64,000 bases of DNA from Blepharisma japonicum (taxonomy: Eukaryota; Ciliophora; Heterotrichea; Heterotrichida; Blepharismidae), in NCBI GenBank assembly GCA_949751835.1, contig CATKHK010000127.1, positions 36,420 to 100,419 on the forward strand, given 5' to 3'. Shown in pieces: positions 1 through 11,670 of this stretch. A program made the translations under genes and the position numbers. Under the pieces are notes generated by a model. The model did no database searches. It was given only the letters and a program-made list of their open reading frames with translations, and had not been told where the DNA came from. How positions within the stretch are numbered: the stretch's first letter is position 1; every line of letters begins with the position of its first letter.

Positions 1-350
1 TAAGTATTTGTATCGCTACTTAATTGTCCAAGAAATAACAAAATGTCTTATAAGTATTCAGCATAATGTTCCCCAATTTCAAATAACTGAAAGAACAATG
101 AACACACTAGGATTTTTGATGGGTGTTTTTTTCGCTCTTAAACCTTATAATCACTATTGCAAACTCTAAAGATGGAGGAAAGATTGGAATCATTATAGCA
201 TCTCTGCTTTTTATATTATGAATCATTTTTTGGATCTCTATAATGTATGATCTAAAGAATAAATTGAAGAATAGAATACTGCCAAATGAAGATGAAGAAG
301 AAGTAGGTGAAGAAAATACTGTTATTGAATTAAAAGAAAGACGTTATTAA
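1..350 (+). CDS. 3' end of a membrane protein, frame-shifted
   Basis: This is the 3' part of a gene that begins left of the window and stops at TAA 348-350. Two reading frames are clearly coding. Positions 2-130 encode a soluble stretch followed by the start of a hydrophobic helix (NTLGFLMGVFF). Positions ~126-347 encode a second hydrophobic helix, with a TGA-Trp (LLFILWIIFWISIMY), and an acidic tail (PNEDEEEVGEEN). The frames join if one T is removed from the T-run at 125-131, which gives a smooth two-helix membrane protein. No GT-AG intron of 15-16 nt fits the shift. The cause is therefore a real frameshift or a homopolymer error. I do not recognise the family. Confidence 0.6.
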
Positions 351-800
351 ATCTAAATTGGTCTCGGAAAATTTAATTAATAAAATTAGTTTAAATTGTA
401 GTTAGATTTAAGAAATAGCTGGATATTGTATTAAGTTTTGTTTATTATTCATATTCCTGCTTTCACATCAAGTATTATCTAAGCTTTGAATATTTTACTT
501 TTATGATAGAGTTTGATTAACAAAATTTGAGTATCAGCCTACTTTCAAGGCTGCTTTTTGAATATAAATAAGTGCATTTGACCATAATCTTGCAAGGGAC
601 TTGATTATTCCTAGAGTATTGGTAAATTGTAAAAAGACTATTTTGAGTTCCGAATAATTTATTTTATTAAATATGCATAAAAAATGTTATTATCTTTATC
701 ATGATAAATTTAATTTAAAAGCAACTTATTACAAGAATACAGCATAAATTAAATACAAAAAGCTTAAGCGTTATAATCATAAACAATAATTGATAAATTA
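351..800. other. AT-rich convergent intergenic region
   Basis: About 450 bases lie between the 3' ends of two genes. I see no coding frame, no tRNA and no clear repeat. It is longer than most convergent gaps in this window, which are often 28-60 bases. Confidence 0.5.
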
Positions 801-2150
801 TTAATTCTTTACTATTGAATTTTCTGTCATTTCTATCTCTTCCTGATGCATTTTCAGTATCGAATAATCATATTCCTGTTCCTTATTATAATCTGCTAAT
901 GACCTATTTTCAGGAGCAAATAGCCACTCCAACAAAATTATATATAAATTCAGTGCAGCCACATATACAAGCATAAGTTCCCCATTCCTCGGTATCGATT
1001 GAAACGCCCCCATTCCAATCCCAATAAACGCCAATACCATCATACACAAGTTCATCCTTACAATAAACTTTTTCCTTGTCGTAAATTTTCTCATAGCCGG
1101 TATTGCTCTTATACACAAGTACATTATCCACAGCCCAATAAAGCCTAAAAGGACAATTACAGCAATAAAAACATTCCTATAGCTTGTTTTTAGGTCATTT
1201 TCCCAGTCATAAGCTGGGTCATATTTCAGCTGTAAATGTACATAGCAATAAACCACAAATAAAAGAATAAAAAAAGCCCCAACCAAGATACCTTCTGCTA
1301 TGAAATAAAGCCATCTGTGCTTGAACTGTTTATAGCTCTGAAACTCTACCATCCAAAAATAAAGGAAAAATCCCACAAATTGTGTCGTACAAAATGCGGA
1401 GGTTCAGCTTCAGTAATGGCTTGGAAAAAATATAGAAAATGCAAGAAAAGGCTCATCGAAGATTATTAAGGAAATGCCGAGGACTCCTACCATTTTGGTG
1501 TCAAAGCTTCAAAGGTATGCAGGAACTTGGATAGTGTGCTTGATAAAATAAATCAGACTAGATAATGCGAAAAATAAAAATAAATATTTTGTGATGAGTT
1601 GGAATTTTGTAAATTTGGCTGAAATATAGCCTAAATCAAACTTAATGTCATCTGCATTTATCGTTGAATAAACTTCCACTGATAAATCATAAACTGTGTA
1701 GTCCAAATAAGGCTCATAAAATATCAGCAAGCTACTGCAGTCTCCTTTGGAGCAATCAATTTTTTTCGCAGTCCTTTTATCAATAACTGGATAATCTGTA
1801 TTGTCATTTTCTGTTCTCCCTTTCAGAATAACTCTTAAATCAAGCTCAAATTCAACATTTTTCTTCGTTTCAGGGGTTGCAGTAAGAAAAAGGACTTGGT
1901 TAAATTTAGTAGCACCTGTAATAATTCCGCTTCAAGTCTGGACAGCCCCAGTTTCTGTAAAACAGTCTGAACTTTCATCTCCTAATTCACATTCGTCGAT
2001 TATTACGCTGGAATAATGAATCATTTCGGGGGTCATTGTGGATGCTATTATACAGCCTAGAAATGCAAACAAAAAGAAAGAAATTTGCAGTATAAGTTTG
2101 TATTTGGATAGATACTCAAGCCTGAGCTTTATGAAATCTTCAGCTTCCAT
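801..2150 (-). CDS. Seven-TM protein, Wntless/TMEM181 (GOST)-like
   Basis: This is a 449-aa open frame with several TGA codons read as Trp (for example 1404-1406, 1410-1412 and 1509-1511) and a TAA stop. A first hydrophobic segment near residues 18-38 is followed by a polar, probably luminal or extracellular domain of about 160 residues with paired cysteines. At least six further hydrophobic helices fill the C-terminal half. One of them carries a FDEPF motif in a hydrophobic stretch, like the DxP(F/L) in the first helix of the Wntless/TMEM181 membrane domain. The order (one N-terminal TM or signal, lumenal domain, then a 7TM-like bundle) fits the GOST family, whose members are sorting or receptor-like proteins of the secretory pathway. 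The family call rests on topology and weak motif likeness, so it is moderate. Confidence 0.6.
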
Positions 2151-2295
2151 TTTAATTATAGGAAGATTTTATTATTGGAACGCATAAAGAGCTGGGATAT
2201 TTATATTAGATTTTTTTTCAGGAAAATTAGATTTTATTTAAAGTAATAGGAACAAAAATAATGTTTTAAGAAATTTATTAAAGATTTATACTAAT

Positions 2296-5115
2296 ATGGA
2301 GTCTCAGAGTAAATTAAACACATCAACTCAGCCACAACCTCAAAGAAACCCTAAAAAGCCAAGCTTATTTGCAATGAAAATGGGTCTTAAGCCCCAGCCT
2401 CTCCCCACAACAGAAATTCTTGCATCTTCCATAAAAGAAAAAGATCCAAACGAGCTAAAATATCTTGAGTCCCTCCACACCGATTTCCCTCAAAACGGGT
2501 TTCCAGAAGCTTTTCAACTTGAACAGAGTTTTGAAGCTCCAATTCCCAAAGCTTCTATAAAAAATAGCGAGCTTGAATCAATTTCTCAAAATAATCTTCA
2601 AAAGGTTAAAGAAATGTCATCCTCAGAACTAAAAGAAGCAATTGATGAAATCAATAGCTTGGTCGACCCTAAAATGATAGAAGTCCTTCGAAAACGTGGC
2701 CAAAAAAAGCTAAATCATCATGAAATTCCTAACCAGCATATAGAAAATCATGTAGATCTCAATGAAAATCAGCTGAAAAAATTAATGAAAGAATCGTCAA
2801 AGCCCACTTGTTTGCATGATAATTTGCCACCAGAAAACGAAATAGAAAAATGAAGGTTTGATTTTGAAGGAAATTCTGTCCAACATTATGAAAATAAAAA
2901 TTGGACTAATCCCGAGCTGCAAGGATTTGGATTGAGAGATTTGGTGAATATGTCGAGAAGCTCAATTCCTTCACAGCGATCTATTGCATTGGACTGTATT
3001 ATTAAGATTATTGATAAATCTGATGAAGTGAAATTTGGGGAAGGAGTTGATTTTTTGGTAGAAGAATGCGAATTTGATAGGGTTTTGGTATGGGTTTTAG
3101 ATGATAGTAATATAAATGTCAGAATCAGTGGGCTTCAAGCAGTCAAATATATTACTTGCAAATTTTTGGATAGAAATTTAGAAATCATTGACAAGTGGGG
3201 CTTTGTTTTTCCTAGTGTAATTGATAGCAAAAGAAATGCGTTACTACCTGTCGAAATCACCAAAAAATCAGCTATTTGGGAAGAAGAGGAATACAGAAGT
3301 ATTTTTGATTCACCATTCGAAAGCAAAACAAAAGATTTAATAGGAAGATTAATTTGTATAGGACTACTTGACAAACTTTCTGAATTTTTAGAAAATTCTA
3401 ATGCAGACTATATATGAGAAGACTGTTTAAACATACTTTTAGCTTGCTCTTTGCATTCATCTGCAGCTGCTTATACCATAATTCGCAACAAAAAATTAGT
3501 ATCCCAGCTCCCTTCAAAAATTCCTAAATTCCTGATTATTTTGACCATTTTCTCATTTTTAAGCAAAGCTGCACTTTCTATTTCTTATAATATTAAAAGG
3601 CTTTACAATTGGGACGAAATACTTTTATCAAATTTATTATTAGATGAAAATATTGATGCTAATAAAGAAATTATTAAAAAATCCTTTTTGCTTATCTATT
3701 CATTTTATTGCCATAATCAAAGACTTGAGAATTCTGAAGCACTGAGGTTATCATTATTAGAAGTTATAAGGAAAAGCAATGATTTTGAGATTTTAGATTA
3801 TGCATTTATGACAATTTCTAGAATAATTGATACTTTAAAAGACTCATCTGAATATCTCGCACATTTTGAAGTATTTTTATATAAATTTTTGGAAAATTGG
3901 AGAGAAACTGGGAGAATTTTTGCTGGTGGAATTAAATTTTTAAATAGCTTGATAAATTTTGGTAAAAATATACCGATTGAAGGCCAGACTTACTCAATGA
4001 AGATAGAAAAACTGATGAATGATTATATTATTCCTATAATAAATAGCTTTGAAATACATACTGAAATATTCCAAATTTCTAGCATCCTAATAAATGATAG
4101 CAGTTTTTTGCATGCATTGGAGAATTATTTTCATGCAAATTGCTGGGAAAAATCTTTAGTTCCTTTCTATAAAACAGCTAATAGCTTATTGGAACTTTAC
4201 ATAAATTTTATATCAACATCAAGCGCTAAAATTTATCCAAATATTGAATGGCTTAATTCTGCTTTAGACAATGCAGTCGGCCTTTTACATAATTTTGAAA
4301 ATTTTATTGAAAATAATGCAATCCCAAAAATAATTACTTACAGGGTAAAGCCATTAGTATACTTCATTATGAATTGCTTAAAAGTTAAGAAAATATTAAA
4401 GGAGATATCAGAAACAAGGTGTAAATCTGCATTTATTTCATCAATTATTTTTCTAGGCAGCTATGATGAATCTATAATTGAATTCCTCATTAATAGTTTC
4501 ATCAATTTCGAAAATGTGAATTTTTATAATGGAATTTTATCGACTCAAAAGCATATAGAACTTTCTGATGCCTTTTTTTCTAATTCAACTAGAATTTCTA
4601 CATGGTACTTGTGTAATAATGAAACTGAATTTTTACCTCTCCCTTTGCATTGGCAATATATTCCCCTGCATTCAGAAGTCAATCTTGACAATTACTTCTT
4701 GTTTATATTGGAATATATAGAATTTTATGACCCAAAAGAAATATCAAAAATTATTGAATCAATAAATATATGTATTATGAGAAAAGATGTAGAATTTCTT
4801 GGCTGAAAAGACAAAATTAGTCCTATTTTGAAGTTTTGAAGTAATCATAAAAACTTTGCAATATCTGCGAATAAAATTAGAATAAATGTAATGGACTTGG
4901 TTAAAGACTATGTAGGGTGCTCATATTTAGATGAGGCTTATTCAATGTGGCTGGTGTGCTTTTTACAAGATGGAATTGAAGAGAGCTTCTATAAAGATAT
5001 TATTGAAGAAATTGGCTTATTGTGACCGAGATTTATAAGCAGCTTAAATCTCGAAGAATTAAAGAGTTCTCCTTACTACACAAAATTTTTTGAATTACTT
5101 AGGTCTAATAATTAA
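2296..5115 (+). CDS. RPAP1: RNA polymerase II-associated protein 1
   Basis: This is a 939-aa frame without introns, with Trp-TGA at residue 186 and elsewhere, and a TAA stop. The N-terminus has the SLFAMKMG motif. Residues ~107-140 match the RPAP1 N-terminal domain (MSSSELKEAIDEINSLVDP, then a RKRGQKK tail). Immediately after comes RFDFEG at residues 187-192, the hallmark opening of the RPAP1 C-terminal domain. The rest is alpha-helical, HEAT-like sequence. RPAP1 (IYO/MINIYO in plants) works in RNA polymerase II assembly, nuclear import and Mediator contact. The protein is shorter than the animal or plant forms (about 1,400 aa), mainly through a shorter C-terminus. It converges on the next gene with only 28 bases between stop codons. 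Confidence 0.85.
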
Positions 5116-5143
5116 AGATTTTGAATATTAATTTAATTTTTCA

Positions 5144-5512
5144 CTAAAGCCTCCTAAGCGGCGTTTTACTTCTCAAGTTTCCTTTTGCTTGGCTTTTTGA
5201 CCGAAGAATATCCAAAGCACCATCCACTTCTTTCAACAAATCAGGAAAATCGAAGTCTTTTTTCGGGGTATTATAACTGCTCCTCTCAATCTTAACCAAT
5301 TTGGTTCTAATTTCTTTAATTCGCTCTATAGGAGTTGGGGATCTTTCTGCTTTTCTAACAAACATAGTTTTCTGCTTGCTATAGGTGCGAGATCGGAGAG
5401 GAGTCCCAAAAGCTTTTGAAATATACTCGCTTGAGGGTGAAAATTTACTGTCAGTTGAAATAAAAGAGCGATATGGAGATTTAGAAAAACTTTCATAAAG
5501 TATGCCATTCAT
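5144..5512 (-). CDS. Small basic protein, unknown
   Basis: This 122-aa frame has a TAG stop at 5144-5146 and an ATG at 5510-5512. It is rich in Ser, Arg and Lys (SKSPYRSF, TPLRSRTYSKQK, RSKTPLRRL), with TP/SP dipeptides that could be proline-directed phosphosites. A short amphipathic stretch around residues 62-75 (IERIKEIRTKLVKIE) may form a coiled coil. I recognise no domain. Its 3' end faces RPAP1 28 bases away. Several similar short basic S/P-rich genes occur in this window and may be cytoskeletal or basal-body linked, but that is only a guess. Confidence 0.6.
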   Translation of the reverse strand: MNGILYESFSKSPYRSFISTDSKFSPSSEYISKAFGTPLRSRTYSKQKTMFVRKAERSPTPIERIKEIRTKLVKIERSSYNTPKKDFDFPDLLKEVDGALDILRSKSQAKGNLRSKTPLRRL

Positions 5513-5797
5513 TATTATTTTGATTATTAGAAATGCTATTAATATTTTGTTTCTACAACCTATAAGTTCTGCAAATGTAAAATAAATGTATGCAAAAGTG
5601 AATTTTTTAGAAAATAATAATAAAGGTTATGCAATTGTAAAAGGAATGAATTATAAATTTTATAAATAAAAATTATTATTTAGAAAGATAATTTCATAAT
5701 GTAAATCAAAAATAACAAGAGATTAGCTAATATCTTAGGGAAATAAATATTTTGGAAGAAAAGCACTGTGAGAATAAAATACAATTTTTTCATATAA

Positions 5798-6500
5798 ATG
5801 GACTCACTTGTAAACAGATGAAAATCTACTGTCGAAGCTCAAATGGAGCGGCAAATTAAACGCTCAAAATCAAAAAATCATACTTTATCACCTTCACGCA
5901 AGTCCTTAACAAACCTAGAGAATTCCCAAACCGATTCTTTAAATGAATCAAAACCGACCCCTCAAAACTATATTAAATCTCAAGCCCAAAAAATTATTGA
6001 CATTTTATCTTTAAAAGGCCAGGACCCTCCCTCAAGTAATAATTATTTAAGTTTCAAAATTCAATAAAGTCTGCACCGCAATCGAAGAAATAATCAAAAA
6101 TGAAGAAATAAAAATATCTGAAGAAAATAACTCTGAATCTATCAAATTACGTGAAATGAGAGAGAGCACAAGACTAAAAACAGATTCTATCAATAAAACT
6201 GTTTCTGATTTAGAAGCAAGGCTTTTTGAATCAGAAAGAGAAAAGATTTTATTAAGAAAAGAAAAAGAAGAGCTTAAATCAAAAATTGAGGATTTAAATA
6301 AGCAGCTGGCTTCATCCTCAATTACACACGAAATGGTAGGAGTTTTGAAAGAATCGTTCAAAACTCTTGAGAATTCAAATAAAACTTTGATTTCTAATAT
6401 AGAAACAATTAAAAATAATCAAAGAGAAAAAGAAAGAGCCTGGGAATTAGAAATTGAGCAGCTGCACGAGATAATAGAAAATATTCAGAAAGAAGAATAG
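5798..6500 (+). CDS. Coiled-coil protein with one 16-nt intron
   Basis: The start is ATG 5798-5800 (MDSLVNRW, with TGA as Trp). The first exon reads to a 16-nt intron at 6036-6051. Splicing moves the frame by one and continues into the long coiled-coil frame that ends at TAG 6498-6500. The product is 228 aa: a basic, serine-rich head of about 80 residues, then an almost continuous heptad region (SEREKILLRKEKEELKSKIE). Without splicing the first exon would end at TAA 6065-6067. The family is not recognised. Converges on the next gene with 35 bases between stops. Confidence 0.75.
6036..6051 (+). other. 16-nt intron
   Basis: GTAATAATTATTTAAG, phase 1. It is required to join the two coding frames of the coiled-coil gene. 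It is the only intron here that is not 15 nt and the only one ending AAG. Confidence 0.8.
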
Positions 6501-6535
6501 TGATTGCATTAGAATTACACTAATTTATCATATAA

Positions 6536-7651
6536 TTATTGAGTAACGCATACTTGGTTTCCGCATTGTTCAGCATGAAAATCTGCAATGATGGTTCGAA
6601 TTTGTTCTAAATCTGTATTTATGCATTGAAAATCTTCTTCTATTTGTTCTAGTGTTAATTTTTTATTTTTTCAGGTTTCTTCAAAGCCGAAAATAAGTTT
6701 TAGGCTTATGTCTTTGCCACTTATTCAGGTTTGTAATAAAATCAATAATTGATTGATATTTTTTCTGATATTTTGGATTTCTTTAGAGAAATCAATAAGT
6801 GTTTTTCCTCGTCCTGCCCTTAAGAATTCTAACTCTTCTTTAAGCTCTTTATTTTCTAATAATAAATTCCCTTGCATAGATTCAAGCTCTTTGAATTGGC
6901 TTTCTAAATATGCATGCTCCTCTTTTCTGATGTTTTTTTGTGGCGATTCCTGAATTTTTTCTCGAAGTTTAGTGTTTTCTTTTTGAAAATTCTTGATGAT
7001 TCCATATAATTCAGATCTGGTGCTTCCTCCTTCTTGTCCTTTTACTCCTTTTTCTGCATCTTTTTTGATTTCAGCTTCTAATTCTCTGATTTTTTTATCT
7101 TTTTCTTTGATAATCCTTTTTGTCTGTTCTTCATGGGCATTTAATTGGTTTTCTAATTTCCTTACATCTTCTCTCCTCTTAATCACTTCTTGTTCCAATT
7201 TGTCAGATAAGCTTGTCCCAGTAGGAAATTCAAAAGAATTATCCCTACAATCAGTTTTTAACTGTTTATTTTCTTTTTTCAAGAGTCTTATTTTGAGTTT
7301 CAGTAGCTCGTATTTATGCTCATTTTGTGATAAGGAATCTCTAAGCTCTTTTATTATGCATTCTTTAGCTTTTAGCTCAAATTTTAAGTCATTGACTGTT
7401 TTTGATAGCATTGTGCCTTCTTTATATGAAGGAGGAGAATCATAAGCTTCAGAGCCTTGCATAGGAATTGTGCAATTGCCCATACTTAAAGAAGAGCTTG
7501 AAGAATGGTGACCAAGGTGACGAATTCGAGAGACGTTTGGAGAAAGGAATAGAGAACTAGGAGAAGAAGGGGCTTGAGAAGTAGATGTAGTGCTTAAAGG
7601 AGTCATGTTGGAAAATTTTCGCTGCTCTGTAGGTTTGAATAATCTTGACAT
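6536..7651 (-). CDS. Coiled-coil protein, unknown
   Basis: This is a 371-aa frame read through TGA-Trp at 6725-6727 and 6671-6673 to the TAA at 6536-6538. Residues 1-80 are Ser/Thr/Pro-rich and look disordered (TPLSTTSTSQAPSSPSS). Residues ~85-300 are mostly coiled coil rich in K, E and L. The C-terminal ~60 residues are a separate small region ending in QCGNQVCVTQ. The layout resembles centrosomal or basal-body scaffold proteins, but no specific family is recognisable. Confidence 0.7.
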
Positions 7652-7941
7652 TTTTCAATTATTTTAATAGAGAAATAATTTGTCGGGATTAATGTGGAGG
7701 GAGAAGCAAAGGAGGGCTTTAATGCTGAAAAATCATTTATTTTAAAAATATGCTCAATAATAGAGATGAATATAGCTTTCTGTCTTAGATTAAGCAATAA
7801 TAATTTTTATTTCCAAAAAAATAGCATTGCTCAAAACTTAAAATTTTAATCTGAAGTACCATTTTAATTAAGAAGTGAAAAATATAGAAATTTTTTTAAA
7901 GATTTACAGTAATAAAAACAGTAATTTATAATAATATCACA

Positions 7942-9240
7942 CTATACAAGTCTGTAAGATTTGGTCGAAAGCCTTGTAAGTAAAAGTGGAGAAAAACGCA
8001 GCCATGCACATATTTTTGAATCGATACAATAAGATTGGCATTTCTTACAATGTTCCAGCTTTACTCCTGAAACTTCTCATTTGTTTCTAACAATACCTAT
8101 ATTTATAAGTCTTTCAGTAACCTGTGAAGTCTCATTATGCGAAATTGTGATTTTCTTGACATTTGAAAAATAAGCCCCACTGAGCAATTCTCTTGCTCCA
8201 TTATCTTCTAATTTATTAAAGCTAACATCAAGTTCCTCTAATGATTTATTATTGAATAAAATATTTCTCATGATTTTTCCGCCCTCAATTCCAAGTTTAT
8301 TTGATTTTGCATAAAATTCAGCTAAATTCAATTTAACCAAAACTTTTGCTAAATACCCAATTCCTTCAGCCCCAATATTATTCTGGCTTACATTTAATAT
8401 TTTTATATTTTTCAAGCATACTAAAGCCATAGCTAAATATTTTGCTCCTTCCCCTCCTAATTCATTAGCTCTCAAATTAAGTTTTTGCAGATTTTCTAAC
8501 TGGCTTAATGGTGCTGCCAGACATTTCATTCCCGTAGCTTCTATTTTTGTTTGAATTAATCCAAATTCTTTGAGCTCTTTAAGTTCTTGTATCCCTTGGC
8601 CTAATACTTTTACTGCGTCGACCTCTAATTTAATTTCAGAAATTTCAAGAGATTTTAAATGTGATAAGGTTTGGATTTTTGGGAAAAAATTAATTGCGGC
8701 GTCTAATTCAATTTTCCCTCCTCTTAATTCAAGATCTTCAAGAAATTGCATGACTGGTAAGGCATTCGCAAGATGAGTCATGTCTTGAGCTGAAATTAAG
8801 GATTCATTTACTTCAAGCTTATTTAAGTCTAAATATCGGAGTTTTATAAGTTTCCTAAAAACTTCCCGGATTTTCCCTTTGATTGTGGATTTATACTTGT
8901 CAAAATAATTTGTAAGATAAATCATTTGATAAGGAGTCGGGAAAAATCCTGCTGCAGCAGTAAGTCTTATGCAGGAATTTGATATAGGAAGGTCTTGAAA
9001 ATTCTTTTCGGTAAGGAGGGTTTGTTGGGATTTTGAATTTTTAAACCAAAGTAAAAGTTTGCCTTGTATGGAAGTAATATATGGTTTAAGGTTTGAAAGT
9101 AAAAGTTTATAAGAAGAAACATCGGGAAGGATTATTTTCTCTTTGTCAAGCTCAATTTCAAAGGAATACAGCACCATTTTGTATATGAAACGATTTATGA
9201 ATGATATCAGAATTATGCATGTTGTATTGGGAAATAACAT
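7942..9240 (-). CDS. Leucine-rich-repeat protein (RNase-inhibitor type)
   Basis: The frame continues through TGA-Trp at 8077-8079 to TAG 7942-7944. The middle of the protein is a run of RI-like LRRs of 25-29 residues (LQKLNLRANELGGEGAKYLA, LEELDVSFNKLEDNGARELL). An N-terminal region of about 110 residues may be a small ubiquitin-like or PB1-like fold. The last ~45 residues are Cys-rich (HCKKCQSYC). Two starts are possible: ATG at 9238-9240, or ATG at 9175-9177 (MVLYSFEIE). The second has a better AAAATGG context and avoids an odd hydrophobic leader, so it may be the true start. LRR proteins of this type are generic binding scaffolds; no partner can be inferred. Confidence 0.75.
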
Positions 9241-9445
9241 TTTTGAATAAAAGCAAGTTTATATGAAAATTATACAAAGATAAGAGAAAATATTTAGTTT
9301 TGTAAATTAAAATCCAGAAATTTATTGAATTAAGAAATTTATACTCGGTAGAACAGAATAATATTATAACATAAAAGTCATAATTTTATTTAAATATCAT
9401 AAATTTTTAAACAAATTTAAAGCTTGAAAATATTATCTAGCATTA

Positions 9446-10021
9446 TTATCCAAATAATTTAAAAGCACTTCCAGTTTCCTTTGTAAATACTGAAGAATTA
9501 ATTGCTATAACAGGGACTATTTTTCTTCGTGGTGCTTTTTTCCTTAAGTCATCAGTCACATGTTTTTCTTGCTTCTTCTGCTTCAGTTTTTTCTTTGTTT
9601 TTGTTTTCTTTTTTTTACTGTCTATTTTTTCTTTAATTTCCTTAACTGGAGCCTCTACAAGGTTATCATTTGGCCTTTTTGGGTCAAATCTTTTAATCTG
9701 TGTAGGTGCAGCAGCTCCTTTTTCGATAAATCTATTAGAAGATGGGACTACTTCTCCTAATAACTTAAGCATTTTCTTTTTCTCGTCATCATGCTCAGTT
9801 TTCTCTTCACTTTTTATGTATTTTTCTTGTAATTCTTTTGGTAATTTTTTCAGGTCTATGTCCCCAACAAATCTTTCGTCAAATTTAAACCTTGGGTCAC
9901 CACCAGCAAGTTTTTGCAGCTCTAAAAAATAATGCCCATTTTGGTCTTCAAATACAGGATTTGTGTGAAAATTTGTATGGATTCCTTCGCCTAAATCAAG
10001 ATCTAATTGTAATTTAGACAT
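9446..10021 (-). CDS. Lysine-rich protein, unknown
   Basis: This 191-aa frame contains no Trp and stops at TAA 9446-9448. Residues 25-60 are the most conserved-looking part (FEDQNGHYFLELQKL, then DPRFKFDERF). Residues ~130-165 are a strongly basic tract (KKKKTKTKKKLKQKK), typical of nucleolar or nuclear proteins. The DPRF words recall ribosome-biogenesis proteins such as ESF1, but the spacing does not match and I do not claim the family. A role in nucleolus or RNA biology is only an inference from composition. Confidence 0.65.
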   Translation of the reverse strand: MSKLQLDLDLGEGIHTNFHTNPVFEDQNGHYFLELQKLAGGDPRFKFDERFVGDIDLKKLPKELQEKYIKSEEKTEHDDEKKKMLKLLGEVVPSSNRFIEKGAAAPTQIKRFDPKRPNDNLVEAPVKEIKEKIDSKKKKTKTKKKLKQKKQEKHVTDDLRKKAPRRKIVPVIAINSSVFTKETGSAFKLFG

Positions 10022-10110
10022 TTTATTAAGAAAATCTGACTCTAAATAATAAATTTAAGCATAAAAATGCAGTCATATTTTATAATTAAAATGCAATATT
10101 TTAAATTAAA

Positions 10111-11670
10111 TTATTGTTGATCTGCTATGTGTTTTAACATAACAACTTTAAATTCTTCTAAATCTAAAACGCCATCATTATTAAGGTCAGCTTGTTTAAA
10201 AATTTGTTGCCAAATGCCATCAGAAACATCTTTGCTGGTTTCTCCAAGAAATTCTTTTATTTCTTCAACTGAAATTTTCCCATTTTTATCTTTATCATAT
10301 GCTCTGAATGCAGTTTCAAGCCTTTCCTGTGATAATGCTTTTTTCCAGTTCAATGCTGCAGTTAGGAATTCATTATAATCAATGTATCCATTTTCATTAG
10401 AATCGCAATGCTCTAATATTTCATCAACATTAAATATTGATAATAATCCTCTCACCATAAACCCATGCTTTAATTCATTTATAGATAGCTTTCCATCACC
10501 ATTTTTGTCAAGCGCCACAAAGATTTTCCTCAGATCATCTAATTCTTTTGTAGTCATTAAATGTGAAGCTATAAAAGCTAATGTTGCTTGTTGCAATTTT
10601 CTATTTGCCTATATAATAAATACATGAAAAGAGCTGATATTCTCTAAAGTTTCATTCTGTATAATATTATCATCAATAATATTTTTCGTCCTATCACGTA
10701 TTCATGGATCATTTATAAGCTCTTTAGCAGTTGGCCTCTTTGTAGGATTGCTTGTAAGCATTCTTTTTATAATATTTTTCGCTTCTTTTGAAATATGAGC
10801 TCATTCTGCACCAGAAAAAGTAAAAACCCCTCTCTTTATTTTTGTAAAAATCGCAGCTTCACTTGTCCCATTAAAAGGTGGATATCCGCTGAGCATGATA
10901 TATAAAATTACTCCGCAGCTTCATATATCGCATTTTGTGTCATAATTTCCTTCTATAACTTCTGGAGCTACATAATAAGAGCTCCCTACAAATTGTTTCA
11001 CGTTTTCTTCAGGCTGGATTTTTGTTGCGATTCCGAAATCAATAATTTTTAATATAGAAGTATCACTTTTATCTTGAAATAAAATATTTTCAGGTTTAAT
11101 ATCTCTATGAACAATTCCTTCTCCATGACAAGCAATAAGTCCTGATAAAATTTGATATATTCAATTAGCTGCCGCATTTTCTGAAAAATTTCGGTTTTGT
11201 ACAATTCTTTCAAATAATTCTCCTCCTGTGCAAAGCTCAGTGACTATATTGATTGTTTGGTCATTCTCAATTAATTCAATAATTTTTATAATATTTGGGT
11301 GATCTAGATTTCGCAAAATTCTCATTTCGTCGACTGCAGAGTCTTTTAAACTGTAATCATTTCCTCTTTTTCTGAATACTTTTATTGCTCTATGAAGCCC
11401 AGTTTCTGAGCAGACTGCTTTATAGACTATTGAAGAGCCTCCATCACCAATAATATCTAAAATCTGATAAAAATCACTTAGTTTTGCATCTCGATGATGA
11501 ACAAATTGTTTACGATGAATTTTTAACGAAATATCAGAAGGTCGAGCTGAATGCAGAGAATCTGAAATAAATGGTTTTGGAGGTGGTGCTGCTTTATCAA
11601 AACTGGTGTCTTTTGATTGGTCTTGCTTAATCTCGTCAGGCTCAACTGGCAATCTTTGACAACAGCCCAT
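10111..11670 (-). CDS. Calcium-dependent protein kinase (CDPK)
   Basis: This is a 514-aa CDPK after removal of one 15-nt intron. MGCC at the N-terminus predicts N-myristoylation plus palmitoylation, hence membrane attachment. The kinase domain starts near residue 67 ([13 protein letters not shown]) and keeps [15 protein letters not shown] and DFG, with several TGA-Trp codons (11161-11163, 10702-10704). A junction domain leads to four EF-hands: [36 protein letters not shown] and [12 protein letters not shown]. All four have good acidic loop positions, so all probably bind calcium. CDPKs couple Ca2+ to phosphorylation and are characteristic of ciliates, apicomplexans and plants. The TAA stop is 89 bases from the start of the next minus-strand gene. 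Confidence 0.93.
10609..10623 (-). other. 15-nt intron in the CDPK gene
   Basis: GTATTTATTATATAG on the minus strand, phase 0, so the final TAG is an in-frame stop if retained. It lies at the start of the CDPK junction domain. Removing it gives [16 protein letters not shown], the standard junction sequence. Confidence 0.92.

Noticed and set aside
7603-7797. 64-codon minus-strand frame upstream of the coiled-coil gene
   Set aside because: It overlaps the real gene start in another frame and is AT-rich without conserved features.
9446-10021. ESF1/NUC153-type ribosome biogenesis factor
   Set aside because: A single DPRF word and a Lys-rich tract match in style, but the surrounding pattern does not.
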